Program-made: the position numbers and the translations under genes
Shown here: one piece after another, positions 1-4,862 of the stretch
Layout: each line of letters begins with the position of its first letter
Numbering within the stretch: position 1 is the first letter of the stretch
Notes under the pieces: model-generated
The model's input: the letters and a program-made list of their open reading frames with translations, nothing else
What the model was told of the DNA's origin: nothing
Database searches by the model: none
NCBI GenBank assembly: GCA_004299545.1
Contig: SCRB01000063.1
Location: 1-5,557, forward strand
DNA: 5,557 nt
Origin: Rhizobiaceae bacterium
GTDB taxonomy: Bacteria > Pseudomonadota > Alphaproteobacteria > Rhizobiales > Rhizobiaceae
Direction: 5' to 3'

Positions 1-739
1 CGTTCCTGTAGGGGATGCCGAGGCCGCCGCCGGCGTCGACATGGCGTATCTCGTGCCCGTCGGAGCGAAGCAGGCCGACAAGTTCCGCCAGACGCACGAA
101 AGCATCGTCGAAAGGCTTGAGATCGGTGATCTGGCTGCCGATGTGCATGTCGACGCCGACCACCTTCAGGCCGGGAAGCGTGCCCGCGCGGGCGTAGACG
201 CGGCGTGTCTCGCGCCACGGAACGCCGAATTTATTCTCCGCCTTTCCTGTCGCGATCTTGGCGTGGGTCCCGGCATCGACGTCGGGATTGATGCGCAGCG
301 ACACCGGCGCGGTCTTGCCAACGGCCACGGCGCGTGACGAAAGCAGTTCAAGCTCCGGTTCGGACTCGATGTTGAAGCAATGGATGGCGCTGGCAAGTGC
401 AAAATCCATTTCCCCCGCCGTCTTGCCGACGCCGGAAAAGACGATCCTTTCAGGCGCGACACCGGCGGCCAGCGCCCGGCGTAATTCGCCCTCGGAGACG
501 ACGTCGGCGCCGGCGCCGAGCCTTGCCAGCGTGCGGATCACGGCCTGGTTGGAATTCGCCTTCATCGCATAGCAGACGAGCGTGTCCAGACCGGAAAAGG
601 CGTCTGCGAAAACCTTGAAATGCCGGGTCAAGGTGGCGGTGGAATAGCAATAGAAAGGTGTGCCGACGGCCGCCGCGATCTCCGGCACCGCCACATCTTC
701 GGCATGGAGAACGCCGTCGCGATAATGGAAATGGTTCAC
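1..739 (-). CDS. lysA: Diaminopimelate decarboxylase (N-terminal 246 residues; cut by window edge)
   Basis: LysA is a cytoplasmic PLP enzyme that decarboxylates meso-2,6-diaminopimelate to L-lysine, the last step of the DAP pathway. About 246 residues are visible; the family is about 420, so the C-terminal beta domain lies beyond the left edge. The fold-III alanine-racemase-type barrel is clear. YAMKAN at residues 57-62 carries the PLP-binding lysine K60, HIGSQ is at 199-203, and the phosphate-binding DAGGGLG is at 235-241. The early FYCYS stretch at 29-33 is also typical. The start is a GTG at 739-737, giving MNHFHYRDGV; this fits the family N-terminus and no better upstream start precedes the lipoprotein stop at 762. 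No strong Shine-Dalgarno is visible (GTTAAAGAC precedes the GTG), so translation may depend partly on the upstream gene 22 bases away. Probable last gene of argH-lipoprotein-lysA. Identity is secure; the exact start slightly less so. Confidence 0.95.
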   Translation of the reverse strand, partial: MNHFHYRDGVLHAEDVAVPEIAAAVGTPFYCYSTATLTRHFKVFADAFSGLDTLVCYAMKANSNQAVIRTLARLGAGADVVSEGELRRALAAGVAPERIVFSGVGKTAGEMDFALASAIHCFNIESEPELELLSSRAVAVGKTAPVSLRINPDVDAGTHAKIATGKAENKFGVPWRETRRVYARAGTLPGLKVVGVDMHIGSQITDLKPFDDAFVRLAELVGLLRSDGHEIRHVDAGGGLGIPYRN

Positions 740-761
740 GTCTTTAACGCCAGTGAGCCCG

Positions 762-974
762 TTACTTTATGAGCTTGTCGAGGATGAACGGCCGGTCCGT
801 CGGGGGTTTCGTCGGCTCCGGCGGCAGCGGCGTCTTCTTCGCCTGCTGCGCTTCCTTACGCGCGTCAACAGCCGCCTGATAGGGCGTGTCAAGACCGGCG
901 CGCCTGCCGCAGGCCGTCATCGTTATCGCCACCGCCAGGAGCGCGGCCATCCCCCAAAACCTGCGCGACATCAT
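762..974 (-). CDS. lptM: Small LptM/LppL-type lipoprotein between argH and lysA
   Basis: Predicted lipoprotein of 70 residues. It has a short basic N-terminus (MMSRR), a hydrophobic signal segment at about residues 6-19, and a cysteine at 22 in MTACG that would be lipidated. The -3 residue of the lipobox is Met rather than the usual Leu/Val/Ile. The mature part is short, soluble and low in complexity, rich in Pro, Lys and Ala (KKTPLPPEPTKPP), and ends in DRPFILDKLIK. The LptM/LppL family (YifL in E. coli) has a CG-x-x-GPL start and lies next to lysA or dapF in many proteobacteria. E. coli LptM helps oxidative maturation of the LptDE lipopolysaccharide translocon. Here the motif is CGRRAGL, a partial match, so the family call rests on size, lipobox and location. 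The start could be ATG 974, ATG 971 or TTG 977; GAGGA at 990-986 lies 11, 14 and 8 bases away. Probably cotranscribed with argH (36-base gap) and lysA (22-base gap). Confidence 0.72.
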   Translation of the reverse strand: MMSRRFWGMAALLAVAITMTACGRRAGLDTPYQAAVDARKEAQQAKKTPLPPEPTKPPTDRPFILDKLIK

Positions 975-985
975 CAAACCGGTTG

Positions 986-990
986 TCCTC
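986..990 (-). promoter_or_regulatory. Ribosome binding site of the LptM-like lipoprotein
   Basis: GAGGA on the minus strand lies 8 bases before TTG 977 and 11 bases before ATG 974. The spacing slightly favours the TTG, while start-codon preference favours ATG 974. The two choices differ by one residue and do not affect the lipobox. Confidence 0.5.
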
Positions 991-1010
991 GTGATAAACC
1001 GACCGTCTGT

Positions 1011-2432
1011 TTAGCGAAGTTTCTTGCGCTGTGCACCCTGTTTCAGCCGCTTCTTCCAATAGCGGATCTGGCGACGGACCTCGGCCGGCGCGGTGCCGCC
1101 GAAGGAGGACCGGCTCTTGACGGAATTGCGTACCGAGAGAACCGAGAACACGTCGGCGGTTATCGCTCCATTAATGGAGCGGAGGTCTTCGAGCGAAAGC
1201 CGTTCCAGCGGACAGCCCTTCTCTTCCGCCAACGCCACCGCACGGCCGGTCGCATGGTGGGCTTCGCGGAAGGGGATGCCGGCCTCGCGGACGAGCCAGT
1301 CGGCAAGGTCGGTCGCCGTCGAATAGCCGCTTCCCGCCGCTTTCTTCATCGCGGCGTCGTTGACGGTCAGGTCCGCGACCATGCCCGTCATCGCGGCAAG
1401 CGTGAGTTCGATCGTTTCCGCCGCGTCGAACACCGCTTCCTTATCTTCCTGCATGTCCTTCGAATAAGCGAGCGGCAGGCCCTTCATCACCGTCAGGAGC
1501 GCGAATAGGTCGCCATTGACGCGGCCCGTCTTGGCGCGGATCAGTTCCGCGGCATCCGGATTCTTCTTCTGCGGCATGATCGAGGAGCCGGTGGAGAAGG
1601 AATCGGAGAGCTTGACGAAGCCGAATTGCGGCGTCGACCAGATGACGATTTCCTCCGCCATGCGCGACAGGTGGACGGAAATGATCGCCGCGGCGGAGAG
1701 GAAATCGAGGGCGAAATCGCGGTCGGAGACCGAATCGATCGAATTGCGCGTCGGCTCGCGGAAGCCGAGCGCCGCGGCCGTCCTGTGCCGGTCGATCGGA
1801 AAGCTCGTGCCGGCAAGGGCAGCGGCGCCGAGCGGGCTTTCGTCCATGCGCCGGACCGCATCGGTGACGCGCGACAGGTCGCGGCCGAACATCTCGACAT
1901 AGGCCATCAGATGATGGCCGAAAGTGACGGGCTGCGCCGACTGGAGATGCGTGAAGCCGGGCATCACGGTCGCCGCATGTTCCTCCGCGCGAGCGACGAG
2001 GGCCGCTATCAGCCTTTCCAGCGCCGCGCCGGCCTTCCGCGTTTCTTCCTTGACCCAAAGACGGAAATCGACAGCCACCTGGTCGTTGCGCGAGCGCGCC
2101 GTATGGAGCCTTCCCGCAGCCGGTCCGATCAGTTCGGCCAGGCGCGCCTCGACATTCATGTGGATGTCCTCCAGCCGCGTGGAAAAAGCGAACTTCCTGG
2201 ATTCGATCTCTGACAAAATCGTGTTCAGACCGGCAGCGATCTTTTCGCTATCTTGCGCCGAAATGATGCCGGTTTCGGCGAGCATGGCTGCATGCGCGAG
2301 TGAGCCGCGGATGTCCTGGGCGTAAAGTTTCCTGTCGAAACCGATCGAGGCGTTGATGGCTTCCATGATCGCCGCGGGACCCGAGGCAAAACGTCCGCCC
2401 CACATCTCATTGCTGGCCTTTTTGTCGCTCAT
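1011..2432 (-). CDS. argH: Argininosuccinate lyase
   Basis: ArgH cleaves argininosuccinate to arginine and fumarate, the last step of arginine biosynthesis. It is a cytoplasmic homotetramer of the fumarase/aspartase superfamily. The 473 residues match the usual length of about 460-470. Seen in order: WGGRF at 11-15; [10 protein letters not shown] at 89-98; [11 protein letters not shown] at 110-120 (substrate-binding loop); [17 protein letters not shown] at 158-174, with the general-acid/base region around H162; and the superfamily signature [12 protein letters not shown] at 282-293, with the catalytic serine in the 283-284 pair and the KKN that follows. [10 protein letters not shown] at 323-332 is also typical. 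ATG 2432 gives [15 protein letters not shown], a normal offset to WGGRF, although no strong Shine-Dalgarno precedes it. The end [17 protein letters not shown] has 9 basic residues in 17. First gene of a probable argH-lipoprotein-lysA operon and divergent from tlpA across 31 bases. Identity is essentially certain. Confidence 0.98.
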   Translation of the reverse strand: MSDKKASNEMWGGRFASGPAAIMEAINASIGFDRKLYAQDIRGSLAHAAMLAETGIISAQDSEKIAAGLNTILSEIESRKFAFSTRLEDIHMNVEARLAELIGPAAGRLHTARSRNDQVAVDFRLWVKEETRKAGAALERLIAALVARAEEHAATVMPGFTHLQSAQPVTFGHHLMAYVEMFGRDLSRVTDAVRRMDESPLGAAALAGTSFPIDRHRTAAALGFREPTRNSIDSVSDRDFALDFLSAAAIISVHLSRMAEEIVIWSTPQFGFVKLSDSFSTGSSIMPQKKNPDAAELIRAKTGRVNGDLFALLTVMKGLPLAYSKDMQEDKEAVFDAAETIELTLAAMTGMVADLTVNDAAMKKAAGSGYSTATDLADWLVREAGIPFREAHHATGRAVALAEEKGCPLERLSLEDLRSINGAITADVFSVLSVRNSVKSRSSFGGTAPAEVRRQIRYWKKRLKQGAQRKKLR

Positions 2433-2463
2433 GATATTTACCGGCTTCGAGGAGAAAATTTAA
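2433..2463. promoter_or_regulatory. 31-bp divergent argH/tlpA intergenic region with tlpA RBS
   Basis: Both genes start from this 31-base gap, so at least part of each core promoter must lie inside the other gene's first codons. GAGGAG at 2449-2454 is a strong Shine-Dalgarno for tlpA, 9 bases before ATG 2464. The argH side has no comparable site. A plus-strand TTGCTG (2410-2415) followed after 17 bases by GATATT (2433-2438) is a weak promoter candidate for tlpA. The AT-rich TTTAAATTT seen on the minus strand near 2455-2463 is a weak -10 candidate for argH. Neither promoter is established from sequence alone; the RBS is. Confidence 0.45.
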
Positions 2464-3132
2464 ATGGCAGAAGGCAGAAAAACCTCACCGGCGATGCGTC
2501 TCACCGCGGCAATCGTCGCGGCCGTCGTCATTGCCGGCGGGATTGCCCTATACGTGACGGAACGGGGCTCTGGCAACAATGCCGACACCACCGCCTCCAT
2601 CGGTGGCACGGCGCAATGTTCCGGCGATGTTGCCAAGGCCAAGGCGGTGGGCGCCGCGGCGACGGGACAACTGGCGGCGATGTCGCCCGCCGACCCGCCG
2701 ATCGCGCTTTCGGGCCTCGCCTTCAACGGGCCCGACGGGAAACCCACCACGCTCGGCGCTTTCAAGGGGAAGACGGTCCTGCTGAACGTCTGGGCGACAT
2801 GGTGCGCGCCCTGTCGCGCCGAAATGCCGGAGCTTGATCACCTGCAGGCAGAGAAAGGAAACCCTGGTTTCCAGGTCGTCGCCGTCAATGTCGATACCGG
2901 TAGCGACGAGAAGCCGAAAAAATTCTTTTCCGAAACGGGCGTGAAATCGCTCAAGCTCTACCGCGACGACACACTTGAAGTGTTCAACAACCTGAAAAAG
3001 CAGGGGCTGGCGCTCGGCCTGCCAGTATCCCTCATTGTCGCCAAGGACGGTTGCCTGCTTGCACATATGAACGGTCCCGCCGCCTGGGCGAGCGAAGATG
3101 CGGGGCACCTCATCGACGTCGCCGGAAGCTGA
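2464..3132 (+). CDS. tlpA: Membrane-anchored thioredoxin-like thiol:disulfide reductase TlpA
   Basis: TlpA is a periplasm-facing thioredoxin-fold reductase. In Bradyrhizobium it keeps the copper chaperone ScoI and CoxB reduced so that the CuA site of cytochrome aa3 oxidase can form. This protein has 222 residues: a short basic N-terminus, one transmembrane segment at about 12-31 acting as an uncleaved anchor, a linker at about 32-75, and a thioredoxin domain at about 78-220. The active site is WATWCAPCRAEMPEL, with C114 and C117. The cis-proline loop is GLPVSL, with P187. C52 and C197 are additional; the offsets C52-C114 (62) and C52-C197 (145) equal those I recall for the structural disulfide C10-C155 and active-site C72 of Bradyrhizobium TlpA. 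ATG 2464 has the strong RBS GAGGAG. It is divergent from argH. A CcmG-like cytochrome c role is possible, but there are no ccm genes here. Confidence 0.92.
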   Translation: MAEGRKTSPAMRLTAAIVAAVVIAGGIALYVTERGSGNNADTTASIGGTAQCSGDVAKAKAVGAAATGQLAAMSPADPPIALSGLAFNGPDGKPTTLGAFKGKTVLLNVWATWCAPCRAEMPELDHLQAEKGNPGFQVVAVNVDTGSDEKPKKFFSETGVKSLKLYRDDTLEVFNNLKKQGLALGLPVSLIVAKDGCLLAHMNGPAAWASEDAGHLIDVAGS

Positions 3133-3180
3133 ATCCCTCTCCTTAACGTCCCTCTGCCCGTAAGCAAAAGTGATCTCTCT

Positions 3181-3198
3181 TTCCGGATGATACCGGAA
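3181..3198. repeat. Inverted repeat TTCCGG-N6-CCGGAA overlapping the -35 box
   Basis: Two perfect 6-base arms (3181-3186 and 3193-3198) are separated by ATGATA. The right arm contains most of the GGAAC -35 element at 3195-3199. This may be a protein-binding site at the promoter. It is not a good terminator for tlpA because no T-run follows. A chance match cannot be excluded at this size. Confidence 0.4.
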
Positions 3199-3219
3199 CA
3201 TGGAGGAAGTCCATACGTT
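3195..3219 (+). promoter_or_regulatory. Candidate EcfG/RpoE2 general-stress promoter (GGAAC-N16-CGTT)
   Basis: GGAAC at 3195-3199 and CGTT at 3216-3219 are separated by exactly 16 bases. Alphaproteobacterial EcfG sigma factors use GGAAC-N16-17-CGTT, described in S. meliloti for RpoE2 as GGAAC-N18-19-TT; both forms are met. Transcription would begin about 7-10 bases after CGTT, leaving a leader of about 100 bases before ATG 3327. The downstream gene belongs to a family named for general stress, which fits. The match is exact but short, and sequence alone cannot show activity. Confidence 0.65.
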
Positions 3220-3259
3220 TGCCGCCCGTTGCCGAAACGCTGGCAGGGGTTGCGACCTT

Positions 3260-3285
3260 TCTTGCGCCACAAAGTATGCGCAAGA
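3260..3285 (+). other. Stem-loop in the predicted leader of the split-barrel gene
   Basis: An 8-base perfect inverted repeat: TCTTGCGC (3260-3267) and GCGCAAGA (3278-3285), with a 10-base loop CACAAAGTAT. It lies inside the leader expected from the EcfG-type promoter, about 41 bases before ATG 3327. It could be an RNA structure affecting stability or translation, or a dimeric protein operator. No U-tract follows, so it is not an intrinsic terminator. Confidence 0.45.
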
Positions 3286-3311
3286 GCGAATCGGCGCCGG
3301 GCATTGCGAGC

Positions 3312-3315
3312 GGAG
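3312..3315 (+). promoter_or_regulatory. Ribosome binding site choosing ATG 3327
   Basis: GGAG lies 11 bases before ATG 3327. ATG 3276 has no purine-rich site in front of it. TTG 3219 has GGAGG 12 bases upstream, but it sits on the predicted promoter -10 element. This supports 3327 as the start. Confidence 0.5.
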
Positions 3316-3326
3316 AACAGCGGATA

Positions 3327-3797
3327 ATGCGGAAGTCGCCTCGGGAATTGTGGGAAGATATTCGGGAATTCGACGTATGCGTGCTCGTTACGCGGTCCGG
3401 GGACCGGCTGCGGTCGCGGCCGATGAAGCCGTTTTTCGAGGGCCGCAGGGAAACGATCCTGTTTTTGACCACGGCGGATGCCGAGAAGATCGACGAGATC
3501 AAGACTTGCCCCGAGGCGAATGTCGTTTTCTCCTCCACTCGCGAGGGGATGTGGGTTTCGCTTGCGGGGAAAATCCGGCTTTCCAACCATGCCGAGGCCG
3601 TCGACGCCTTCTGGGGAGAGGAATTCGACGCATGGATCGGAGAAAGGGCGCGCGCCATCCCCCTCGTCTTCACGCCGGAAAGCGCCGAATATTGGGATTG
3701 TTCTGAGAAAAGGGCGACGGCAAGCTGGGATATGCTGGAGAGCATGGCCAATTGCCGCAAATCCGATCCGGGCGAAAACCAGAAGCTCGCCCTTTGA
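3327..3797 (+). CDS. FMN-binding split-barrel protein, pyridoxamine-phosphate-oxidase-like (general stress protein 26 type)
   Basis: Predicted 156-residue cytoplasmic protein of the PNPOx-like split beta-barrel family. Members usually bind FMN, F420 or heme as dimers; those close to Bacillus GSP26 are stress-linked with poorly known substrates, so I give no reaction. Seen in order: RELWEDIREF at 6-15 (N-terminal helix); VCVLVTRSGDRLRSRPM at 17-33, ending in the SRPM cofactor-contact motif; ILFLTTADAEKIDEI at 44-58; VVFSS at 66-70; WVSLAGKIRL at 76-85; WIGE at 103-106; and FTPESAEYWD at 116-125, a typical C-terminal element. No signal peptide or membrane segment. Starting at ATG 3327 puts the helix directly at the N-terminus as in relatives. 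Longer readings back to TTG 3219 would add 36 residues unlike the family. The EcfG-type promoter upstream supports a stress role. Convergent with hbdA, 25 bases apart. It is not the true PdxH, which is longer (about 200 residues) with other conserved motifs. Confidence 0.86.
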   Translation: MRKSPRELWEDIREFDVCVLVTRSGDRLRSRPMKPFFEGRRETILFLTTADAEKIDEIKTCPEANVVFSSTREGMWVSLAGKIRLSNHAEAVDAFWGEEFDAWIGERARAIPLVFTPESAEYWDCSEKRATASWDMLESMANCRKSDPGENQKLAL

Positions 3798-3810
3798 CGG
3801 GACGGCGAAA

Positions 3811-3835
3811 GCTGATCCGCTCTCAGCGGGTCGGC
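3811..3835 (+). terminator. Hairpin between convergent genes, probable transcription barrier
   Basis: Read on the plus strand, 3811-3821 and 3825-3835 pair over 11 positions around a CTC loop, with nine Watson-Crick and two G-U pairs. It starts 13 bases after the split-barrel stop and overlaps the hbdA stop codon. No U-run follows on the plus strand. On the minus strand the hairpin is followed by TTTCG, but the two G-U pairs become A-C mismatches. It may slow convergent transcription; as an intrinsic terminator it is imperfect in both directions. Confidence 0.45.
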
Positions 3836-4701
3836 ACCGGAACTTCCCCGCGATAGTCGTAGAAACCCCGCTGCGTCTTGCGTCCCAGCCAGCCGGCCTC
3901 GACATATTTCACCAGAAGCGGACAAGGCCGATATTTGGTGTCGGACAGCCCGTCATGCAGGACCTGCATGATCGAAAGGCAGGTATCAAGGCCGATGAAA
4001 TCCGCGAGCTGAAGCGGCCCCATCGGATGATTGGCGCCGAGCCGCATGGCGGTGTCGATCGCCTCTACGGTGCCGACGCCCTCATAAAGCGTGTAGATCG
4101 CCTCGTTGATCATCGGCAGGAGAATGCGATTGACGATGAAGGCAGGGAAATCTTCCGCTACGGTGATCGTCTTGTCGAGGCTGGTGACGAAGCCCTTGGC
4201 CAATTCGAATGTCGTATCGACCGTGGCGATGCCACGCACCAGTTCCACGAGCTTCATCAGCGGCACCGGGTTCATGAAATGGATGCCTATGAAGCGTTCG
4301 GGACGATCCGTCTGAGAAGCGAGGCGGGTAATCGAGATCGAGGAAGTATTCGTCGCGAGGATCGCCTCGGGATTGAGGACAGGGCAGATCTGCGCGTAGA
4401 TCTTTCGCTTGATCGTCTCGTCTTCGGTAGCCGCCTCGATCACCAGATCGGCGGTGGCGAGCTTCATCATGTCCGCCGCCTCGTCGATACGCGCCATCGC
4501 CGCCTGACGCACCTTTTCTTCCAGCTTCCCGGAGGCGACCTGCCTTGCCATATTGCCGTTGACGGTAGCGATGCCGTGTTCAATCCGCGCGCTCGAGACA
4601 TCGTAGAGGAGGACATCATATCCCGCGAGCGCAGTCACATGAGCGATGCCGGAGCCCATTTGGCCCGCGCCGATCACTCCGACGGTCTTGATTGAACTCA
4701 T
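3823..4701 (-). CDS. hbdA: 3-hydroxybutyryl-CoA dehydrogenase
   Basis: Cytoplasmic dehydrogenase that interconverts (S)-3-hydroxybutyryl-CoA and acetoacetyl-CoA with NAD(P), in short-chain fatty acid oxidation or butyrate/hydroxybutyrate metabolism. The 292 residues match the family (about 280-295). The N-terminal Rossmann domain has GAGQMG at 11-16 and D34 at the end of strand 2 (LLYDVS), which favours NAD. The catalytic set is S120 (NTSS), H141 (GIHFMNP), E153 (VELVRG) and N191 (FIVNR). Their spacing (21, 12 and 50) matches S137, H158, E170 and N208 of human short-chain HAD. The C-terminal helical domain has HPMGPLQLADFIGLD at 225-239 and GRKTQRGFYDY at 273-283. ATG 4701 gives MSSIKTVGVIGAG, the normal family start; a TTG-started 17-residue extension to 4752 would run into the operator repeats and is rejected. 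Downstream of etfA with its own likely promoter. A FadB/PaaH-like broader substrate range is possible. Confidence 0.95.
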   Translation of the reverse strand: MSSIKTVGVIGAGQMGSGIAHVTALAGYDVLLYDVSSARIEHGIATVNGNMARQVASGKLEEKVRQAAMARIDEAADMMKLATADLVIEAATEDETIKRKIYAQICPVLNPEAILATNTSSISITRLASQTDRPERFIGIHFMNPVPLMKLVELVRGIATVDTTFELAKGFVTSLDKTITVAEDFPAFIVNRILLPMINEAIYTLYEGVGTVEAIDTAMRLGANHPMGPLQLADFIGLDTCLSIMQVLHDGLSDTKYRPCPLLVKYVEAGWLGRKTQRGFYDYRGEVPVPTR

Positions 4702-4747
4702 CCCTACGCCTGCCTCTTCGCGGTTGAACGCGCCGCACGATCTTTGC

Positions 4748-4785
4748 TGCAATGCAAATTAAAGCCTATTGCAGTGCAAATTAAA
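4748..4785. promoter_or_regulatory. Two tandem TTGCA-N-TGCAA operator-like sites upstream of hbdA
   Basis: Two 16-base direct repeats differ at one position: TGCAATGCAAATTAAA at 4748-4763 and TGCAGTGCAAATTAAA at 4770-4785. They start 22 bp apart, about two helical turns, so bound proteins would sit on one face. Each holds a palindrome TGC-N3-GCA; the second extends perfectly to TTGCA-G-TGCAA (4769-4779) and the first has one mismatch. As I recall, PhaR/AniA repressors of alphaproteobacterial polyhydroxybutyrate metabolism bind CTGC-N3-GCAG/TGC-N3-GCA-like sites, which fits a hydroxybutyryl-CoA gene. The identity of the binding protein is inference; the repeats are directly visible. Confidence 0.65.
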
Positions 4786-4787
4786 AG
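4758..4787 (-). promoter_or_regulatory. Possible hbdA promoter inside the repeats
   Basis: On the minus strand, TTTAAT (4763-4758) is a five-of-six match to the -10 consensus. CTTTTA (4787-4782), 18 bases upstream, is a weak -35. An alternative is TTGCAC (4779-4774) with TGCATT (4756-4751), 17 bases apart. Either choice overlaps the operator-like repeats, which would fit repression. About 56 bases of leader would precede ATG 4701. Confidence 0.35.
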
Positions 4788-4812
4788 AGCGGGGCGACTT
4801 AGTCCACCCCGC
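4781..4812 (-). terminator. Probable intrinsic terminator downstream of etfA
   Basis: On the minus strand the arms GCGGGG (4812-4807) and CCCCGC (4794-4789) pair. The inner GAC/GTC extends the stem around a TAA loop, with a bulged G and one wobble between. The hairpin is followed by TCTTTTAA, a short T-rich tail. It begins about 50 bases after the etfA stop. It would end the etfA transcript and leave hbdA to its own promoter, although the tail is short and some read-through is plausible. Confidence 0.65.
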
Positions 4813-4862
4813 CCGAATTCTTCTACCCTACCCTAGGACTTTGCAGCCGGTCCATCGGAAAG

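Larger units (their letters stand above)
3133..3326 (+). other. Intergenic region tlpA to split-barrel gene (194 bases)
   Basis: No gene is seen on either strand. The first 45 bases are pyrimidine-rich, with no convincing U-tailed hairpin to terminate tlpA, so some read-through is possible. The rest holds an inverted repeat at 3181-3198, an EcfG-type promoter at 3195-3219, a stem-loop at 3260-3285, an 8-base palindrome CGGCGCCG at 3292-3299 and the RBS at 3312-3315. These are listed separately where they deserve it. Open frames that run through here (for example from TTG 3219 or ATG 3200) are not supported. The first starts on the promoter itself and the second overlaps the split-barrel gene in another frame. 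Confidence 0.6.

Noticed and set aside
753..1508. Plus-strand open frame of about 250 codons opposite the argH end and the lipoprotein
   Set aside because: Arg/His-rich translation with no motif; both genes it covers on the minus strand are well supported.
3292..3299. Palindrome CGGCGCCG in the leader of the split-barrel gene
   Set aside because: Eight-base GC palindromes are common in DNA of this composition, and it has no loop to form a hairpin.
3219..3326. N-terminal extension of the split-barrel protein starting at TTG 3219, with GGAGG 12 bases upstream
   Set aside because: The extra 36 residues do not resemble the family, and the TTG lies on the CGTT promoter element so it would not be transcribed from that promoter. 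ATG 3327 has its own GGAG.
3143..3925. Long minus-strand open frame of about 260 codons opposite the split-barrel gene
   Set aside because: It lies antisense to a recognisable family protein, crosses the promoter gap and the end of hbdA, and shows Ser/Arg-rich low-information translation typical of GC-rich shadow frames.
3478..4695. Plus-strand open frame of about 405 codons antisense to hbdA
   Set aside because: It is a mirror of the hbdA codon pattern in GC-rich DNA, with no recognisable domain, and overlaps two well-supported genes.
4702..4752. Seventeen-residue N-terminal extension of hbdA from TTG 4752
   Set aside because: It starts inside the operator repeats, and the family begins directly with the Rossmann strand as given by ATG 4701.
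4823..4835. Short tandem CTACC/CTACC repeat and CCTAGG palindrome after the etfA stop
   Set aside because: Too short to separate from chance; no link to a known element.
4801..4840. Possible antiterminator pairing of AGTCC (4801-4805) with GGACT (4836-4840) competing with the etfA terminator
   Set aside because: A five-base match is too short and the terminator stem is much stronger; nothing else suggests attenuation.
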